DNA of 64,000 nt from Treponema sp. (GCA_016281495.1 JAEEIU010000022.1:1-64000), one strand, 5' to 3'; counted from the stretch's first letter, positions 54,803 to 63,551 are shown. Notes: generated by a model not told the origin, from the sequence alone. Program-made: numbers and translations.

Positions 54803-55525
54803 ATGCCGGATAAAAAAGCAGTTCTGTTTTTGATTCCCGTTACTCTAGGCGAAACACCAGTGTCCAGGGTCCTTCCTGAATACAACGCCGGGGTAATCTC
54901 GGGAATCAAGCATTTTATAGTGGAAAACATACGTTCTGCAAGGCGTTTCCTCAAGGCATCAGTTCCTTCCATCGACATCGATACCCTTACATTTTATGAA
55001 TTGAACGAACATACAGACCCAAAGACAATCGGCGGATATCTGGACCCGATTACAAAAAAGGGCATGGACATGGGCGTAATCTCCGAGGCAGGATGTCCGG
55101 CTGTGGCAGATCCCGGTGCCCTTGTGGTGGAAATGGCACATAAGAAAAATGTCAGGGTGGTTCCTCTTTCGGGGCCTTCATCAATGATAATGGCTGTGAT
55201 GGCAAGCGGATTCAACGGCCAAAGCTTTGCGTTCAACGGCTATCTTCCAGTAAAACCGGGGGAAAGGTCTGCAAAAATACGTCAGCTGGAAGGACGTGCG
55301 TGGAAGGAAAACCAAACCCAGCTTTTCATAGAGGCACCATACCGCAACCTCAAGATGCTTGAAACCCTCGTCTCCGTGTGCAGGAAGGACACAAGGCTGT
55401 GCATTGCCGCTGGAATCACCTGCCAGGAAGAATACATCCACACTCATTCAATAGAAGAATGGAAGAAAATATCAGAGCCTCCAATCAACAAAGTGCCCGC
55501 AATCTTCCTGTTGTACCATAGCTAG
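54803..55525 (+). CDS. RsmI-like tetrapyrrole-methylase-family methyltransferase (second copy)
   Basis: The 240-residue protein is a paralogue of rsmI in this window, with LFLIPVTLGETPVSRVLPE, VISEAGCPAVADPGALVV near residue 93 and VPLSGPSSMIMAVMASG. It lacks the ISDPG segment of RsmI in exact form. Such second copies are common in spirochaetes and other groups but their substrate is unknown. It lies three bases after the 560-residue gene and nine before the shikimate kinase gene. Confidence 0.82.
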   Translation: MPDKKAVLFLIPVTLGETPVSRVLPEYNAGVISGIKHFIVENIRSARRFLKASVPSIDIDTLTFYELNEHTDPKTIGGYLDPITKKGMDMGVISEAGCPAVADPGALVVEMAHKKNVRVVPLSGPSSMIMAVMASGFNGQSFAFNGYLPVKPGERSAKIRQLEGRAWKENQTQLFIEAPYRNLKMLETLVSVCRKDTRLCIAAGITCQEEYIHTHSIEEWKKISEPPINKVPAIFLLYHS

Positions 55526-55534
55526 GAGAACAAG

Positions 55535-56113
55535 ATGGCTTCGATTATCCTGATGGGAATAAAGCATTGCGGAAAAAGCACCCAGGCAAACCTTATTTCA
55601 AAAAAACTGAACCTTCCCTCGTATGACACAGACACGGTCATGGAAAAACTCAGCGGAAAAAGCCCAAGGGAAATCTACAGTCAGGACGGTCCGAAAGCAT
55701 TCATGGATTGGGAGACAAAGGCTTGCATGTCAATTCAGGCTGAACTTGCAGAAAAGGGAACTGATGCGGTAATAGCGACAGGCGGGGGAATATGCTGCAA
55801 TGAACAGGCCGTTTCAATCCTTAAGACGATGGGACGACTTGTGTTTCTTGTGGCATCGGAAAAGACAGCAGCAGACCGCATTGTAAGGGAAGCAAGTGTA
55901 GGCCCAGACGGAAAGTTAAAGGACATTCCCGCCTATATTGCAAGGAAAAATCCAGAGACCCTTGATGATGTAAGGAAAATATTTCACGAGTTTTATCTTG
56001 AGCGCACGGATATGTACAGTCATATTTGTGATGTAGCCGTAAGAATGGAAAACCTCCCCAAGATTCAGAACACCAACCGTATTTTAAGTTCAATGGGTGT
56101 AAAAATCGTTTGA
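55535..56113 (+). CDS. aroK: shikimate kinase
   Basis: The 192-residue protein has the P-loop GIKHCGKSTQANLISKKL near the start, the DTDTVMEKLSGKSPREIY segment that binds shikimate, and TGGGICCNEQAV near residue 84. His-Cys in the P-loop varies from the usual GxxGxGKST. Phosphorylates shikimate in chorismate synthesis. No other aro gene is adjacent. A T element follows directly. Confidence 0.85.
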   Translation: MASIILMGIKHCGKSTQANLISKKLNLPSYDTDTVMEKLSGKSPREIYSQDGPKAFMDWETKACMSIQAELAEKGTDAVIATGGGICCNEQAVSILKTMGRLVFLVASEKTAADRIVREASVGPDGKLKDIPAYIARKNPETLDDVRKIFHEFYLERTDMYSHICDVAVRMENLPKIQNTNRILSSMGVKIV

Positions 56114-56116
56114 ATG

Positions 56117-56295
56117 ATCACACGGATTCGAAATGCCTACGGCATTTTCCGGTGTATGATGTGTTTTTTTAATGTGATTTTAGTTTACTCTCGTGCAGTC
56201 TAATGATATTTCAAAATCATTTTAGTATAAAAGGCTAAAAACAAGACAAACTAAGGTTTAAAGATTTTACGTTAGTAAAATCGAATCCGTGTGAC
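56117..56295. repeat. inverted-repeat element T5
   Basis: ATCACACGGATTCG at 56117-56130 and CGAATCCGTGTGAC at 56282-56295. Hairpins read inward are GAAATGCC-TAC-GGCATTTTC and GATTTTAC-TAAC-GTAAAATC. It lies exactly between the shikimate kinase stop and the slyD stop. Confidence 0.8.
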
Positions 56296-56305
56296 AATGA
56301 AAAAA

Positions 56306-56857
56306 CTATCTTGAGCAGTCTCCGCAGCCACAGGAGTCTCCGCAGGAACCTCCACAGCCACCACCACATGAAGAGCAGCCACCACCGCAGCCGCCACATC
56401 CACCCTTGAGTGCATTCAATTCTTCCGGTAATGCCTCACGTACTTCTACAACGGTAACTTCAAAATGCAGGTTTTTTCCCGCAAGGTCATGGTTTGCGTC
56501 AACCGTGATTCCGTCTTCGCTTACTTCCTTTACCGTAACGATGCATGGACCATTTGGACCCATTCCCTGAAACTGGCTTCCAACCTGAATATCGCCTTCA
56601 ACTTCAAAATTGTCGCGTGGCATCTTTATGACAAGGGCAGGGTCATATTCGCCGTAAGCATCCTTTGGCTCAAGGTATGCAGTAATCTTTTCACCCGGTT
56701 CCTTGCCTTCAAGCATTTCTTCCAGTTTTGGCAAAAGATAATGGGTTCCCTGAATGTATGTAAACGGATCTGATTTGCTTGAATCGTCTATTACAGTGTC
56801 ATCGTCACCCTTAAGGATATAGTCGATGGTAACAACACGGTCTTTTTCAATTTTCAT
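56306..56857 (-). CDS. slyD: SlyD-type FKBP peptidyl-prolyl isomerase with Cys-rich tail
   Basis: The 183-residue protein has the FKBP core with IF insertion (VTIDYILKGDDDTVID, LLPKLEEMLEGKEPGEK, YGEYDPALVIKMP) and the ANHDLAGKNLHFEVTVVEV strand. The last ~30 residues are Gly and Cys rich (GGCGGCGGGCSSCGGG), a metal-binding tail used by SlyD in nickel handling. Length is close to the E. coli protein. Confidence 0.93.
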   Translation of the reverse strand: MKIEKDRVVTIDYILKGDDDTVIDDSSKSDPFTYIQGTHYLLPKLEEMLEGKEPGEKITAYLEPKDAYGEYDPALVIKMPRDNFEVEGDIQVGSQFQGMGPNGPCIVTVKEVSEDGITVDANHDLAGKNLHFEVTVVEVREALPEELNALKGGCGGCGGGCSSCGGGCGGSCGDSCGCGDCSR

Positions 56858-56909
56858 GATTGAGTCCTCTTGGATAATTTCATGGAACTGTCAAAAGAGT
56901 TCCAACCTT

Positions 56910-56990
56910 GTCATTATCGGGCTAGACCCGATAATCTATATTATTGCGCTATAAGTAGGTAGAGATTGCCGGATCCTGTCCGGCAATGAC
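56910..56990. repeat. palindromic repeat pair B with GTCATT ends
   Basis: GTCATTATCGGG-CTAGA-CCCGATAAT at 56910 and ATTGCCGGA-TCCTG-TCCGGCAATGAC ending at 56990 form two hairpins in inverted order with common GTCATT ends but different stems. A related single hairpin lies at 39741-39764. Confidence 0.65.
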
Positions 56991-57003
56991 CTGGGCTTTG
57001 TCC

Positions 57004-57243
57004 TTAGAATTCCTGAACAACTTCTGTGATTTCGGGGCATGTTTCCTTGAGGTAGCGCTCGATGCCCATCTTTAAGGTCATGGTAGCCATAGGACAGCCG
57101 TCACATGCACCGGTCAGCTTGATGTGTACTTTTTTATCATCATCTATGTTGATGAACTCCATGTCTCCGCCTTCTGCATTTAGTGCGGGACGGAATGCGT
57201 CTAAAGTCTCCAGGACCTTGGTTTTAAGTGCTTCGTCAACCAT
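57004..57243 (-). CDS. NifU-like iron-sulfur scaffold domain protein
   Basis: The 79-residue protein is the C-terminal NifU domain: ALNAEGGDMEFINI, then VHIKLTGACDGCPMATMTLKMGIE with the CxxC pair near residue 47. Such single-domain proteins carry or transfer Fe-S clusters. It stands alone between slyD and the receptor gene. Confidence 0.92.
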   Translation of the reverse strand: MVDEALKTKVLETLDAFRPALNAEGGDMEFINIDDDKKVHIKLTGACDGCPMATMTLKMGIERYLKETCPEITEVVQEF

Positions 57244-57317
57244 ATCAGTCTCCTACTTTTATGCTAATAAAATACAGGATTTATCGGGTTTTGGCTATAG
57301 GTTTTTGAAAGAAATAG

Positions 57318-57344
57318 GAAAAATCAAGCTGCTTTGTCCGATAA
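57318..57344 (+). promoter_or_regulatory. putative sigma-28 promoter of the chemotaxis receptor
   Basis: GAAAAATC, eleven bases, then TCCGATAA fit the sigma-28 consensus TAAAGTTT-N11-GCCGATAA. It lies 172 bp upstream of the receptor ATG. Confidence 0.55.
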
Positions 57345-57515
57345 TCTAAGGGTATAACTTGTGGGATACTTGAAAAAATATTGTTTTTGCTGTACAATTT
57401 AAGCAAAATTACAAAATATCATCAAGTTTCATATTTTCCCAAGTTAACCAAAATCAAGAAAGAATGTTTTATTGTAAAATGGCTATTATAGAGAGTTTTT
57501 TTTTGAGAGGTAATT

Positions 57516-59414
57516 ATGGCAGATAATTATGAACAGACAAGAAAAATACCCGTAAGTCTTTATGTCCTGGATGCGTGCATTCTTTTCCCAAGCATCATTT
57601 ATACGGCAGTTATAATGGCCGCAACCCGTATGATTGGAAATCCGCTTGATACAATTCCACATGCTATAGGACAGATGGCAAAAGTTGTCTTTTCTCCGGT
57701 AATTCTGGCTTATTTTGCATTCCTTATTGCTGTGGTACTTGTAAGCACGATGATTATCTATAAGAAAATTGCAGCCTATGACGGTTCGGAAGAATCTTGT
57801 GTGGAATGCAACAAGGCCCAGGGACTTCTTATCAACGTGAATATTGTAAGTGCCATTGTACACGGCATTCTTTTTGGCGTATTGCTTTCTGTCATTGCAA
57901 CTAAAAAGGGCATTCATCTTCCCATGTTGCCAAGCGTGCTGCTTAGTTTCGGAGCTACCATGCTTTGGGGCATTACTTCCTATGTACTCTGGATTGAGGC
58001 CTTTGAAAGGTGGATGTCGTTTGTTCCGTTCAGAAAGGAATTCATGTCGTTCGGACTCATAATGCGAAACAGCTTTGTTGCGATTCTTACTTGTCTGGGA
58101 CTCGTGTGCTGTGTTTTTGCTCCGATCTTCTCTTTTGGCAACATAATTGGCACTGAATATCTTTCTGTAAATGGATTTGTATTCGGCAAGCTTTTTGTCC
58201 TGACAATAGTCGCCATGCTGTTGAATGTTCTGGACATCTTCCTCTTGATGCGTGGATTCATGGGAAAGGTAAATACTGTATCCAACTATACCAATGACAT
58301 TGCAAAGGGTGACTATACTTCGGATTCCCTCAAGGTCCTTAGCCGCGATGAATTTGGCCTTTTGATAAACGACTTGAACAGGTCCCACAGTGCCACACGC
58401 GGCCTGCTGCATAAAATCAAGGACAATGTTGATGTAAGTACAGGTGTTGCCCGAGAATTGAGCACGAACATGACCGAGACCTCTGCCACAGTCGAACAGA
58501 TTGTAAGCAACATAAACCTTATCCGCGACAAAATGGAAGCTCAGGCTGCAGGTGTTGAGGAAGCCGGTTCCGCCACAAGGGAAATCCTTGGAAACATCGA
58601 GGGCCTGAATAACAACATCGAGAGCCAGTCTGCCGGTCTTGAACAAAGCTCAGCCGCAGTACGCCAGATGGTGGCAAACATTCAGTCTGTTACCCGTGTC
58701 CTGGAGAAAAATGCTACAGCTGTTTCACAGTTGGAAAAGGCATCAAATCTTGGTCTTGAGCGTGTTGATTCTGCCGTTAAAATGTCAAACAAGATTCTTG
58801 CTGACTCAAGCGGTCTTTTGGAGGCTTCGGCAGTCATTCAGAATATCGCAAGCCAGACAAACCTTCTTGCCATGAATGCCGCAATTGAGGCCGCCCATGC
58901 AGGAAGTTCGGGAGCCGGTTTTGCCGTTGTTGCCGATGAAATCAGAAAGCTTGCCGAGCAGAGCAATACACAGGGTAAGAGGATTGCAGCCAGCTTAAAG
59001 AGCTTCAATACCGTCATCCAGGGGCTTTCAGGAAGCAACAAGCTTGTGCAGGAACAGTTTGACGAAATCATGAAGCTTACCACAGTTGTCCGTGATCAGG
59101 AAGAAGTAGTTATGAATGCCATGCGTGAGCAGGAGACTGGTTCAGCACAGGTTATGGAGGCCATGAAGAGCATCGATGATTCAACCGCCGAGGTAAAGAG
59201 CAATTCACAGGAAATGCTGAGCGGCGGAAAACAGATTGTTGCGGAAATGGATGAACTGGGAACTTCTACTGCATTGATAACAAGTTCCATCTCCGAGATG
59301 GCAGCTGGTACAGAGCAAATTATAGAAGCGATTGAAAACGTAAACCGTTCATCTTTGAACAACAAGGAAAATATGGACGGCCTTATGCAATCGGTAAGCA
59401 CATTCAAGCTGTAA
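57516..59414 (+). CDS. methyl-accepting chemotaxis protein
   Basis: The 632-residue protein has several N-terminal membrane helices, about six within residues 15-265, and no large periplasmic sensor. A HAMP-like segment ([21 protein letters not shown]) follows, and then a long coiled-coil signalling domain. Its hairpin tip reads [20 protein letters not shown] near residue 450 and [14 protein letters not shown] follows. It relays sensing to CheA/CheW. A cytoplasmic-side or membrane signal is inferred from the multi-helix input domain. Confidence 0.93.
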   Translation: MADNYEQTRKIPVSLYVLDACILFPSIIYTAVIMAATRMIGNPLDTIPHAIGQMAKVVFSPVILAYFAFLIAVVLVSTMIIYKKIAAYDGSEESCVECNKAQGLLINVNIVSAIVHGILFGVLLSVIATKKGIHLPMLPSVLLSFGATMLWGITSYVLWIEAFERWMSFVPFRKEFMSFGLIMRNSFVAILTCLGLVCCVFAPIFSFGNIIGTEYLSVNGFVFGKLFVLTIVAMLLNVLDIFLLMRGFMGKVNTVSNYTNDIAKGDYTSDSLKVLSRDEFGLLINDLNRSHSATRGLLHKIKDNVDVSTGVARELSTNMTETSATVEQIVSNINLIRDKMEAQAAGVEEAGSATREILGNIEGLNNNIESQSAGLEQSSAAVRQMVANIQSVTRVLEKNATAVSQLEKASNLGLERVDSAVKMSNKILADSSGLLEASAVIQNIASQTNLLAMNAAIEAAHAGSSGAGFAVVADEIRKLAEQSNTQGKRIAASLKSFNTVIQGLSGSNKLVQEQFDEIMKLTTVVRDQEEVVMNAMREQETGSAQVMEAMKSIDDSTAEVKSNSQEMLSGGKQIVAEMDELGTSTALITSSISEMAAGTEQIIEAIENVNRSSLNNKENMDGLMQSVSTFKL

Positions 59415-59482
59415 AAACATAGGGCAATCACCATACCCCACCGCAGAGAAGCGGGGTATTAAACCCTGTGCACGAATAAAAA

Positions 59483-59517
59483 ACCCCGGGATTGTGAGTC
59501 CTGGGGTCTTTTTTTTC
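59483..59517. terminator. bidirectional terminator between the receptor gene and purD
   Basis: ACCCCGGGA-TTGTGAG-TCCTGGGGT with T-runs on both strands separates the two convergent genes. Confidence 0.75.
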
Positions 59518-59531
59518 ATTCAATTTCTTTA

Positions 59532-60896
59532 TCAGGTGGATTCGGCCGCTCCGGGGAGGCCTATGTCCTTGCGGTAGAACATTCCGTCGAAGTGGATTGT
59601 CCTCATTGCGTTGTAAGCTTTGTTCCATGCGTCATCGAATGTGTCACCGTATGCTGAACATGCCAGTACGCGTCCTCCGCTGGTCACAAGTCCGGTGTAA
59701 TTGTCCTGGGTTGAATGGTCGGCACGTCTGTCTGCGATGGCACCGGCAATGAATACTTTTGCACCGCTTGTTGAAAGCTCATCTTTTTCTGCAAAGATAG
59801 GAATTCCCTTGTTGTATTCCCTTGGATAGCCACCACTGACTGCAACCGGGGCAACCACATAACCTTTTTTCCATCCAAGATTGAATTTGTTCAGGTCGCC
59901 GTTTATGATTGACTCACACAAACGTTCAAAGTCAAAGCTCATGAGTGGGAAAACAGCCTGAGTTTCAGGATCTCCAAGACGGACATTGTATTCCAGACAT
60001 TTTGGACCGTCTTCCGTAAGCATTATGCCAAAGAAGATGAATCCACGGTAATCATAGCCTTCCTCAATCAAACCACGGAGTGTAGGCTGCAGGATGTTCT
60101 TTTCAAACTGGGATTGAATCAGCGGGGTAACATCGTCAATAGGTGATACGGCTCCCATTCCGCCAGTATTTGGTCCCTTGGCACCCTCGCACAATCTCTT
60201 GTGGTCACGTGCAGGCAGGAACGGAAGGATTGTAGCGTTTCCGGCTTTTGCTGATTCCGGTGTAACAGAAACCGCCGCCAGAATTGAAATCTCGGTTCCA
60301 CGGAGGTATTCTTCGATTACAACTTTTGAACCGGCTTTTCCAACCTTGCCATTTTCCATCAGGTCTTTAATGGCATCGCGGGCTTCCTGTATTGTCATGG
60401 CAACAACAACACCCTTTCCTGCAGCCAGACCGTCCGCCTTGATTACGATAGGGGCTCCCTGTTCTTCTATATATTCCAGAGCCTTGTCCTTGTCGTTGAA
60501 TGTGGCGCTTTTTGCACAGGCAACACCGTATTTGTTCATAAAGGCCTTTGCAAGATGTTTGCTTGCTTCCAGCTGGGCCGCAGCCTGTTTTGCACCTACA
60601 GTCGGGATGTCTGCCGCCCAAAATGCATCAGCGATTCCATCCGCAAGAGGATCCTCGGGCCCGATAACTGCCATTGTACAGCCTTCATGCCGTGCGATTT
60701 GAACAGCAGCTTCCTTTAAGCTTGCATTTGCACTGACATAATCGCAGTCAGAGGGGGATACATTCCGGCACTTTGCTTCATGAGCGGTACCGCCGTTACC
60801 AGGTACACAGATAATCTCAGATACATACATGCTCTGAGCCAATTTCCAGGCAATTGTGTGTTCGCGTCCGCCATTACCAATAACAATAACTTTCAT
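59532..60896 (-). CDS. purD: phosphoribosylamine--glycine ligase
   Basis: PurD makes glycinamide ribonucleotide in purine synthesis. The 454-residue protein has VIGNGGREHTIAWKLAQS at the start, the ATP-grasp segment VIKADGLAAGKGVVVA near residue 140, NTGGMGAVSPI near 218 and GFIFFGIMLTEDGPKCLEYN near 277. The start at 60896 is the family start. The frame is open far upstream through a palindromic element and those residues are not real. No ribosome-binding site is seen, and a TATAAT lies six bases before the ATG. Confidence 0.93.
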   Translation of the reverse strand: MKVIVIGNGGREHTIAWKLAQSMYVSEIICVPGNGGTAHEAKCRNVSPSDCDYVSANASLKEAAVQIARHEGCTMAVIGPEDPLADGIADAFWAADIPTVGAKQAAAQLEASKHLAKAFMNKYGVACAKSATFNDKDKALEYIEEQGAPIVIKADGLAAGKGVVVAMTIQEARDAIKDLMENGKVGKAGSKVVIEEYLRGTEISILAAVSVTPESAKAGNATILPFLPARDHKRLCEGAKGPNTGGMGAVSPIDDVTPLIQSQFEKNILQPTLRGLIEEGYDYRGFIFFGIMLTEDGPKCLEYNVRLGDPETQAVFPLMSFDFERLCESIINGDLNKFNLGWKKGYVVAPVAVSGGYPREYNKGIPIFAEKDELSTSGAKVFIAGAIADRRADHSTQDNYTGLVTSGGRVLACSAYGDTFDDAWNKAYNAMRTIHFDGMFYRKDIGLPGAAEST

Positions 60897-60902
60897 GGGA
60901 AT

Positions 60903-60908
60903 ATTATA
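60903..60908 (-). promoter_or_regulatory. TATAAT box directly upstream of purD
   Basis: On the minus strand TATAAT ends six bases before the purD ATG with ATTCCC between. This could give a leaderless mRNA. The same sequence forms the end of element F3. Confidence 0.45.
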
Positions 60909-61200
60909 ATTGAATGCACAATAAAATTCAATAATTATATGAGGTAAGTGCAAATAGACTGAATTTATAAAAGTTTTATTGATAATAGAGGAAGCACTTT
61001 CATTCTCGGCGGGAACCGGGTCACTGAGGCATAATGTGTGGTCTAGGGTATTTGACTCCCTGCGGTCGCACCACACAAATGCCTCTGCGCCCCGAACCCC
61101 GCCTACATTACAGTGCTTCCTCCCTGTAACATGTATCTTTCAATCCAATTCTTTTTGCACTTACCTCATTCTTATGCAATGTTAAGCATTCAATTATAAT
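60903..61200. repeat. 300-bp nested fold-back element F3
   Basis: Six perfectly paired nested stems are seen. They are 60903-60917 with 61186-61200 (15 bp), 60939-60954 with 61154-61169 (16 bp), 60988-60998 with 61112-61122 (11 bp), 61008-61013 with 61098-61103 (6 bp), 61026-61032 with 61079-61085 (7 bp) and 61035-61042 with 61070-61077 (8 bp). The outer arms are AT-rich and the centre is GC-rich. It fills the gap between purD and the small outer-membrane protein gene. It could be a mobile fold-back element or a structured RNA. Confidence 0.75.
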
Positions 61201-61214
61201 CTAGGTTATCAGCA

Positions 61215-61258
61215 GAAGGAAAATTAAGAATTAAGAATTATGAATTATGAATTAAATT
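61215..61258. repeat. AT-rich interspersed repeat
   Basis: AAATTAAGAATTAAGAATTATG-type sequence like the runs near the Rpn genes. Confidence 0.55.
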
Positions 61259-61349
61259 CAAATCTGGTTGACTTAAATCGCTTTTTGACACATAATTATT
61301 GTTAAAGTGCAGGATTATTCCTGCTTCACTTTACTTAAGGAGAATTATT

Positions 61350-62003
61350 ATGAAGAAATTGATTGCACTGATTGCAGTAGCGGTTACTGCTGTGGCCGTT
61401 GCGGCTGCTGATCCGCTTATTGTAATTCATGGTTTTGTAAATTTGAATGCCCTGGGTACATCATGGGAACATGCTTCAGACAATGATAGTGCTTTTGGTG
61501 CCTTTGGTGACAATGTTTCCATTGGTGGTGGTGTTGGCGTAAACATTCCTTTTGCCGGTTATTTCGGAGTTCAGCCTGGAGTGGACATTTATGGAAATAG
61601 GGTTGGTACAAAGAATAGTGATACTGGTGTAGTGAGCTCATGCAGTTACGTTTCTTTGGACATTCCTCTTCTTTTTACAGCTAAAGTTGAAAAGTGGAAT
61701 TTCCAGATTGGACCCTATCTTTCAATTCCTCTTGGGGATTTGAAGTTTACAGAAAAAAGTGGTGGAGCAGAGAGTAGTACTGATATTGATATTGCCTCTA
61801 ATGCTCTCGTCGGTATGCTCTTTGGCGTGGGATATGAGGAGCGCCTTGGATTGGGACGCCTCGTTTTCGGTGCCCGCTATATGCTTGATTTTGCACCGAT
61901 TACATTAGAAAATGATTATGGACCTGATGTTAAACTCTTTACCCGTCGTGGTCTTGAAATCGACATCGGCTACAAGGTTCCGCTTACATTCTTTGGCGGC
62001 TGA
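61350..62003 (+). CDS. small outer-membrane beta-barrel protein
   Basis: The 217-residue protein has a clear signal peptide (MKKLIALIAVAVTAVAVAAA) and a mature region of alternating strands rich in Gly, Tyr and Phe (GYEERLGLGRLVFGARYMLDF). It ends RRGLEIDIGYKVPLTFFGG. It resembles small spirochaete barrels of the OmpA/OprG-like type, with no specific family. AAGGAGA lies seven bases before the ATG. A terminator follows. Confidence 0.75.
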   Translation: MKKLIALIAVAVTAVAVAAADPLIVIHGFVNLNALGTSWEHASDNDSAFGAFGDNVSIGGGVGVNIPFAGYFGVQPGVDIYGNRVGTKNSDTGVVSSCSYVSLDIPLLFTAKVEKWNFQIGPYLSIPLGDLKFTEKSGGAESSTDIDIASNALVGMLFGVGYEERLGLGRLVFGARYMLDFAPITLENDYGPDVKLFTRRGLEIDIGYKVPLTFFGG

Positions 62004-62023
62004 TTTTAGCTGACTTAAACTAT

Positions 62024-62058
62024 AAATCCCTGTGGTCATGTGGCTGCGGGGATTTTTT
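62024..62058 (+). terminator. Rho-independent terminator of the small barrel gene
   Basis: AAATCCC and GGGGATTTTTT enclose a loop of about 17 bases. Confidence 0.6.
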
Positions 62059-62186
62059 ATTTAGGAATTAACCGTAATGTTTCCTGCACTTTATCAAAAG
62101 GGAAATGTGTATAGTGTGATATAGTATTCAGGTCAATACCTTTAAACTCATCAGGTGTATATATAAAGTCATCCAGCAGATTCTCC

Positions 62187-62395
62187 TTATGCTTTTACAG
62201 AAAGGTTCTCTTTAATCTGCAGGACCTGCTCCAGGGGGAGGCCAATTGCCTGAGAGATTTGCTCCGGGGTATTTACACCCATCTTAAGAAAGTTCTCCGC
62301 GACCTCTATGGCTTTTTCTGCTTTTCCTTCTTCATAGGAGATTTCTTTTTCTTCATCTATTGTCTGCTGCCATGTCATATATTGTTTCCTCCAGT
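62187..62395 (-). pseudogene. duplicated 3' end of the Rpn gene
   Basis: The frame WRKQYMTWQQTIDEEKEISYEEG...GLPLEQVLQI is nearly identical to the C-terminus of the gene at 62532-63362. The similarity also continues into the 3' flank (62155-62190 versus 62500-62540). It is cut at its 5' side by palindromic module A and lacks the nuclease domain. A few in-frame residues are missing (RAEGKS). Confidence 0.85.
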
Positions 62396-62396
62396 C

Positions 62397-62494
62397 GCAA
62401 GCTGCGCTTGCTCTCAGAGTTTTTACTTGCTCGTCGCAAGCTGTTGCTTGCTAAGGCTCTCATTTTTTGCAAGCAAAAAAAAACGTAAAAACTC
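62397..62494. repeat. palindromic module A (expanded copy)
   Basis: A hairpin GCAAGC-TGC-GCTTGC starts at 62397. GAGTTTTTAC 62417-62426 pairs with GTAAAAACTC 62485-62494. Between them lie an extra hairpin (GCAAGC-TGTT-GCTTGC) and a T-rich stem TTTTTTGC with GCAAAAAA. Confidence 0.75.
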
Positions 62495-62531
62495 ACCAGT
62501 TAAATATATAAAGCTTCTACCTGATTCTCTC

Positions 62532-63362
62532 TTACGCTTTTACTGAAAGCTTTTCCTTAATCTGTAGGACCTGCTCAAGAGGAAGACCGATGGCCTGAGA
62601 GATTTGCTCCGGAGTATTTACACCCATCTTAAGAAAGTTCTCTGCGGATTCTATGGCTTTTTCAGATTTTCCCTCAGCACGACCTTCTTCATAGGAGATT
62701 TCTTTTTCTTCATCAATCGTCTGCTGCCATGTCATATACTGCTTCCTCCACTTCATGTTTTTCTTGGCGAAGCGAACTTTCTTTTCTAGCGATTTAGTCA
62801 GCTCACTGTCGGCTTTCTGCCCTGCAAGGAATCTGAAAAAAGATTTCTCCTCGTCACTCTCCATGTTAGCATATTCTTTGGCATTGAAAAAGACCTTGAA
62901 GGCCCTGTCGTTCAATTTTATTTCAGGATTGTCTCTGCACAAATTCTCAAAGAAATAGACAGGCTTACTTTTCCTGAACGGTGGCTCAAGACACAGGAAA
63001 ATCACGTAGGAATCCTTTAGTTTTGAGTATTTGGCACCTTTTGAAAGGTTATCCAGATCTATGATGCTCTGATAATACCTTGCTCTCTTGGGAAGGTTCT
63101 TGTTGCTTGTTGTCTGAATTTCGATGTCAAAGATACGCTTTGCATCACTTGTGTAGACATCGAACCTTACGCTCTTGGAATCCAGGGTTTCCTGCATGGT
63201 ACGCTCTGCTTCCGGTTTCTTCAGCTTGGATATCTTGATGTGAAGCAGCATCTCAAGGACCTGGCGGCACAGCTCCGGCTCACTTTCCATGATTTTACAG
63301 AAAAGGAAATTGTTTGCGAATGTTAGTTCTTCCCATGACGGGTACTTTTTGTTTTTAGGCAT
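62532..63362 (-). CDS. Rpn/PD-(D/E)XK nuclease-family protein
   Basis: The 276-residue protein is closely related to the gene at 40148-41023: WEELTFANNFLFCKIM at the start, SVRFDVYTSDAKRIFDIEIQ near residue 70 with the nuclease residues, and RARYYQSIIDLDNLSKG near residue 98. The C-terminus is PEQISQAIGLPLEQVLQI. The basic N-terminal PKNKKYPS is shared. GGAGGT precedes the ATG on the minus strand. Its 3' end is duplicated downstream. Family members are nucleases promoting recombination. Confidence 0.88.
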   Translation of the reverse strand: MPKNKKYPSWEELTFANNFLFCKIMESEPELCRQVLEMLLHIKISKLKKPEAERTMQETLDSKSVRFDVYTSDAKRIFDIEIQTTSNKNLPKRARYYQSIIDLDNLSKGAKYSKLKDSYVIFLCLEPPFRKSKPVYFFENLCRDNPEIKLNDRAFKVFFNAKEYANMESDEEKSFFRFLAGQKADSELTKSLEKKVRFAKKNMKWRKQYMTWQQTIDEEKEISYEEGRAEGKSEKAIESAENFLKMGVNTPEQISQAIGLPLEQVLQIKEKLSVKA

Positions 63363-63551
63363 TTTATGACCTCCATACTATTTAACTAGTCATAAACTTG
63401 CATTTTTAACACATTTTGGGAGAAAAGTTTGAAAAAAAGTGATTTTTTTAATTTCGTGAGGAGTGGTTACGGATTAAAAAAATAACGCATTGATTCATGT
63501 CTTGCCTAGATTGGCTGAGTGCGGTATAATGGCACTATTGGGAGATTCAAC

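Noticed and set aside
57486..58646. 386-codon frame opposite the chemotaxis receptor
   Set aside because: Lies wholly over well-supported receptor sequence and has no recognisable motif.
60897..61076. N-terminal extension of purD
   Set aside because: Would be encoded by the fold-back element and precedes the conserved family start.
60903..61200. purine riboswitch upstream of purD
   Set aside because: The conserved purine-riboswitch core could not be found, and the fold is a single long nested hairpin rather than a three-way junction.
23592..63362. Rpn genes as complete transposons
   Set aside because: The family was once annotated as transposases, but no terminal repeats border any of the three genes as a unit.
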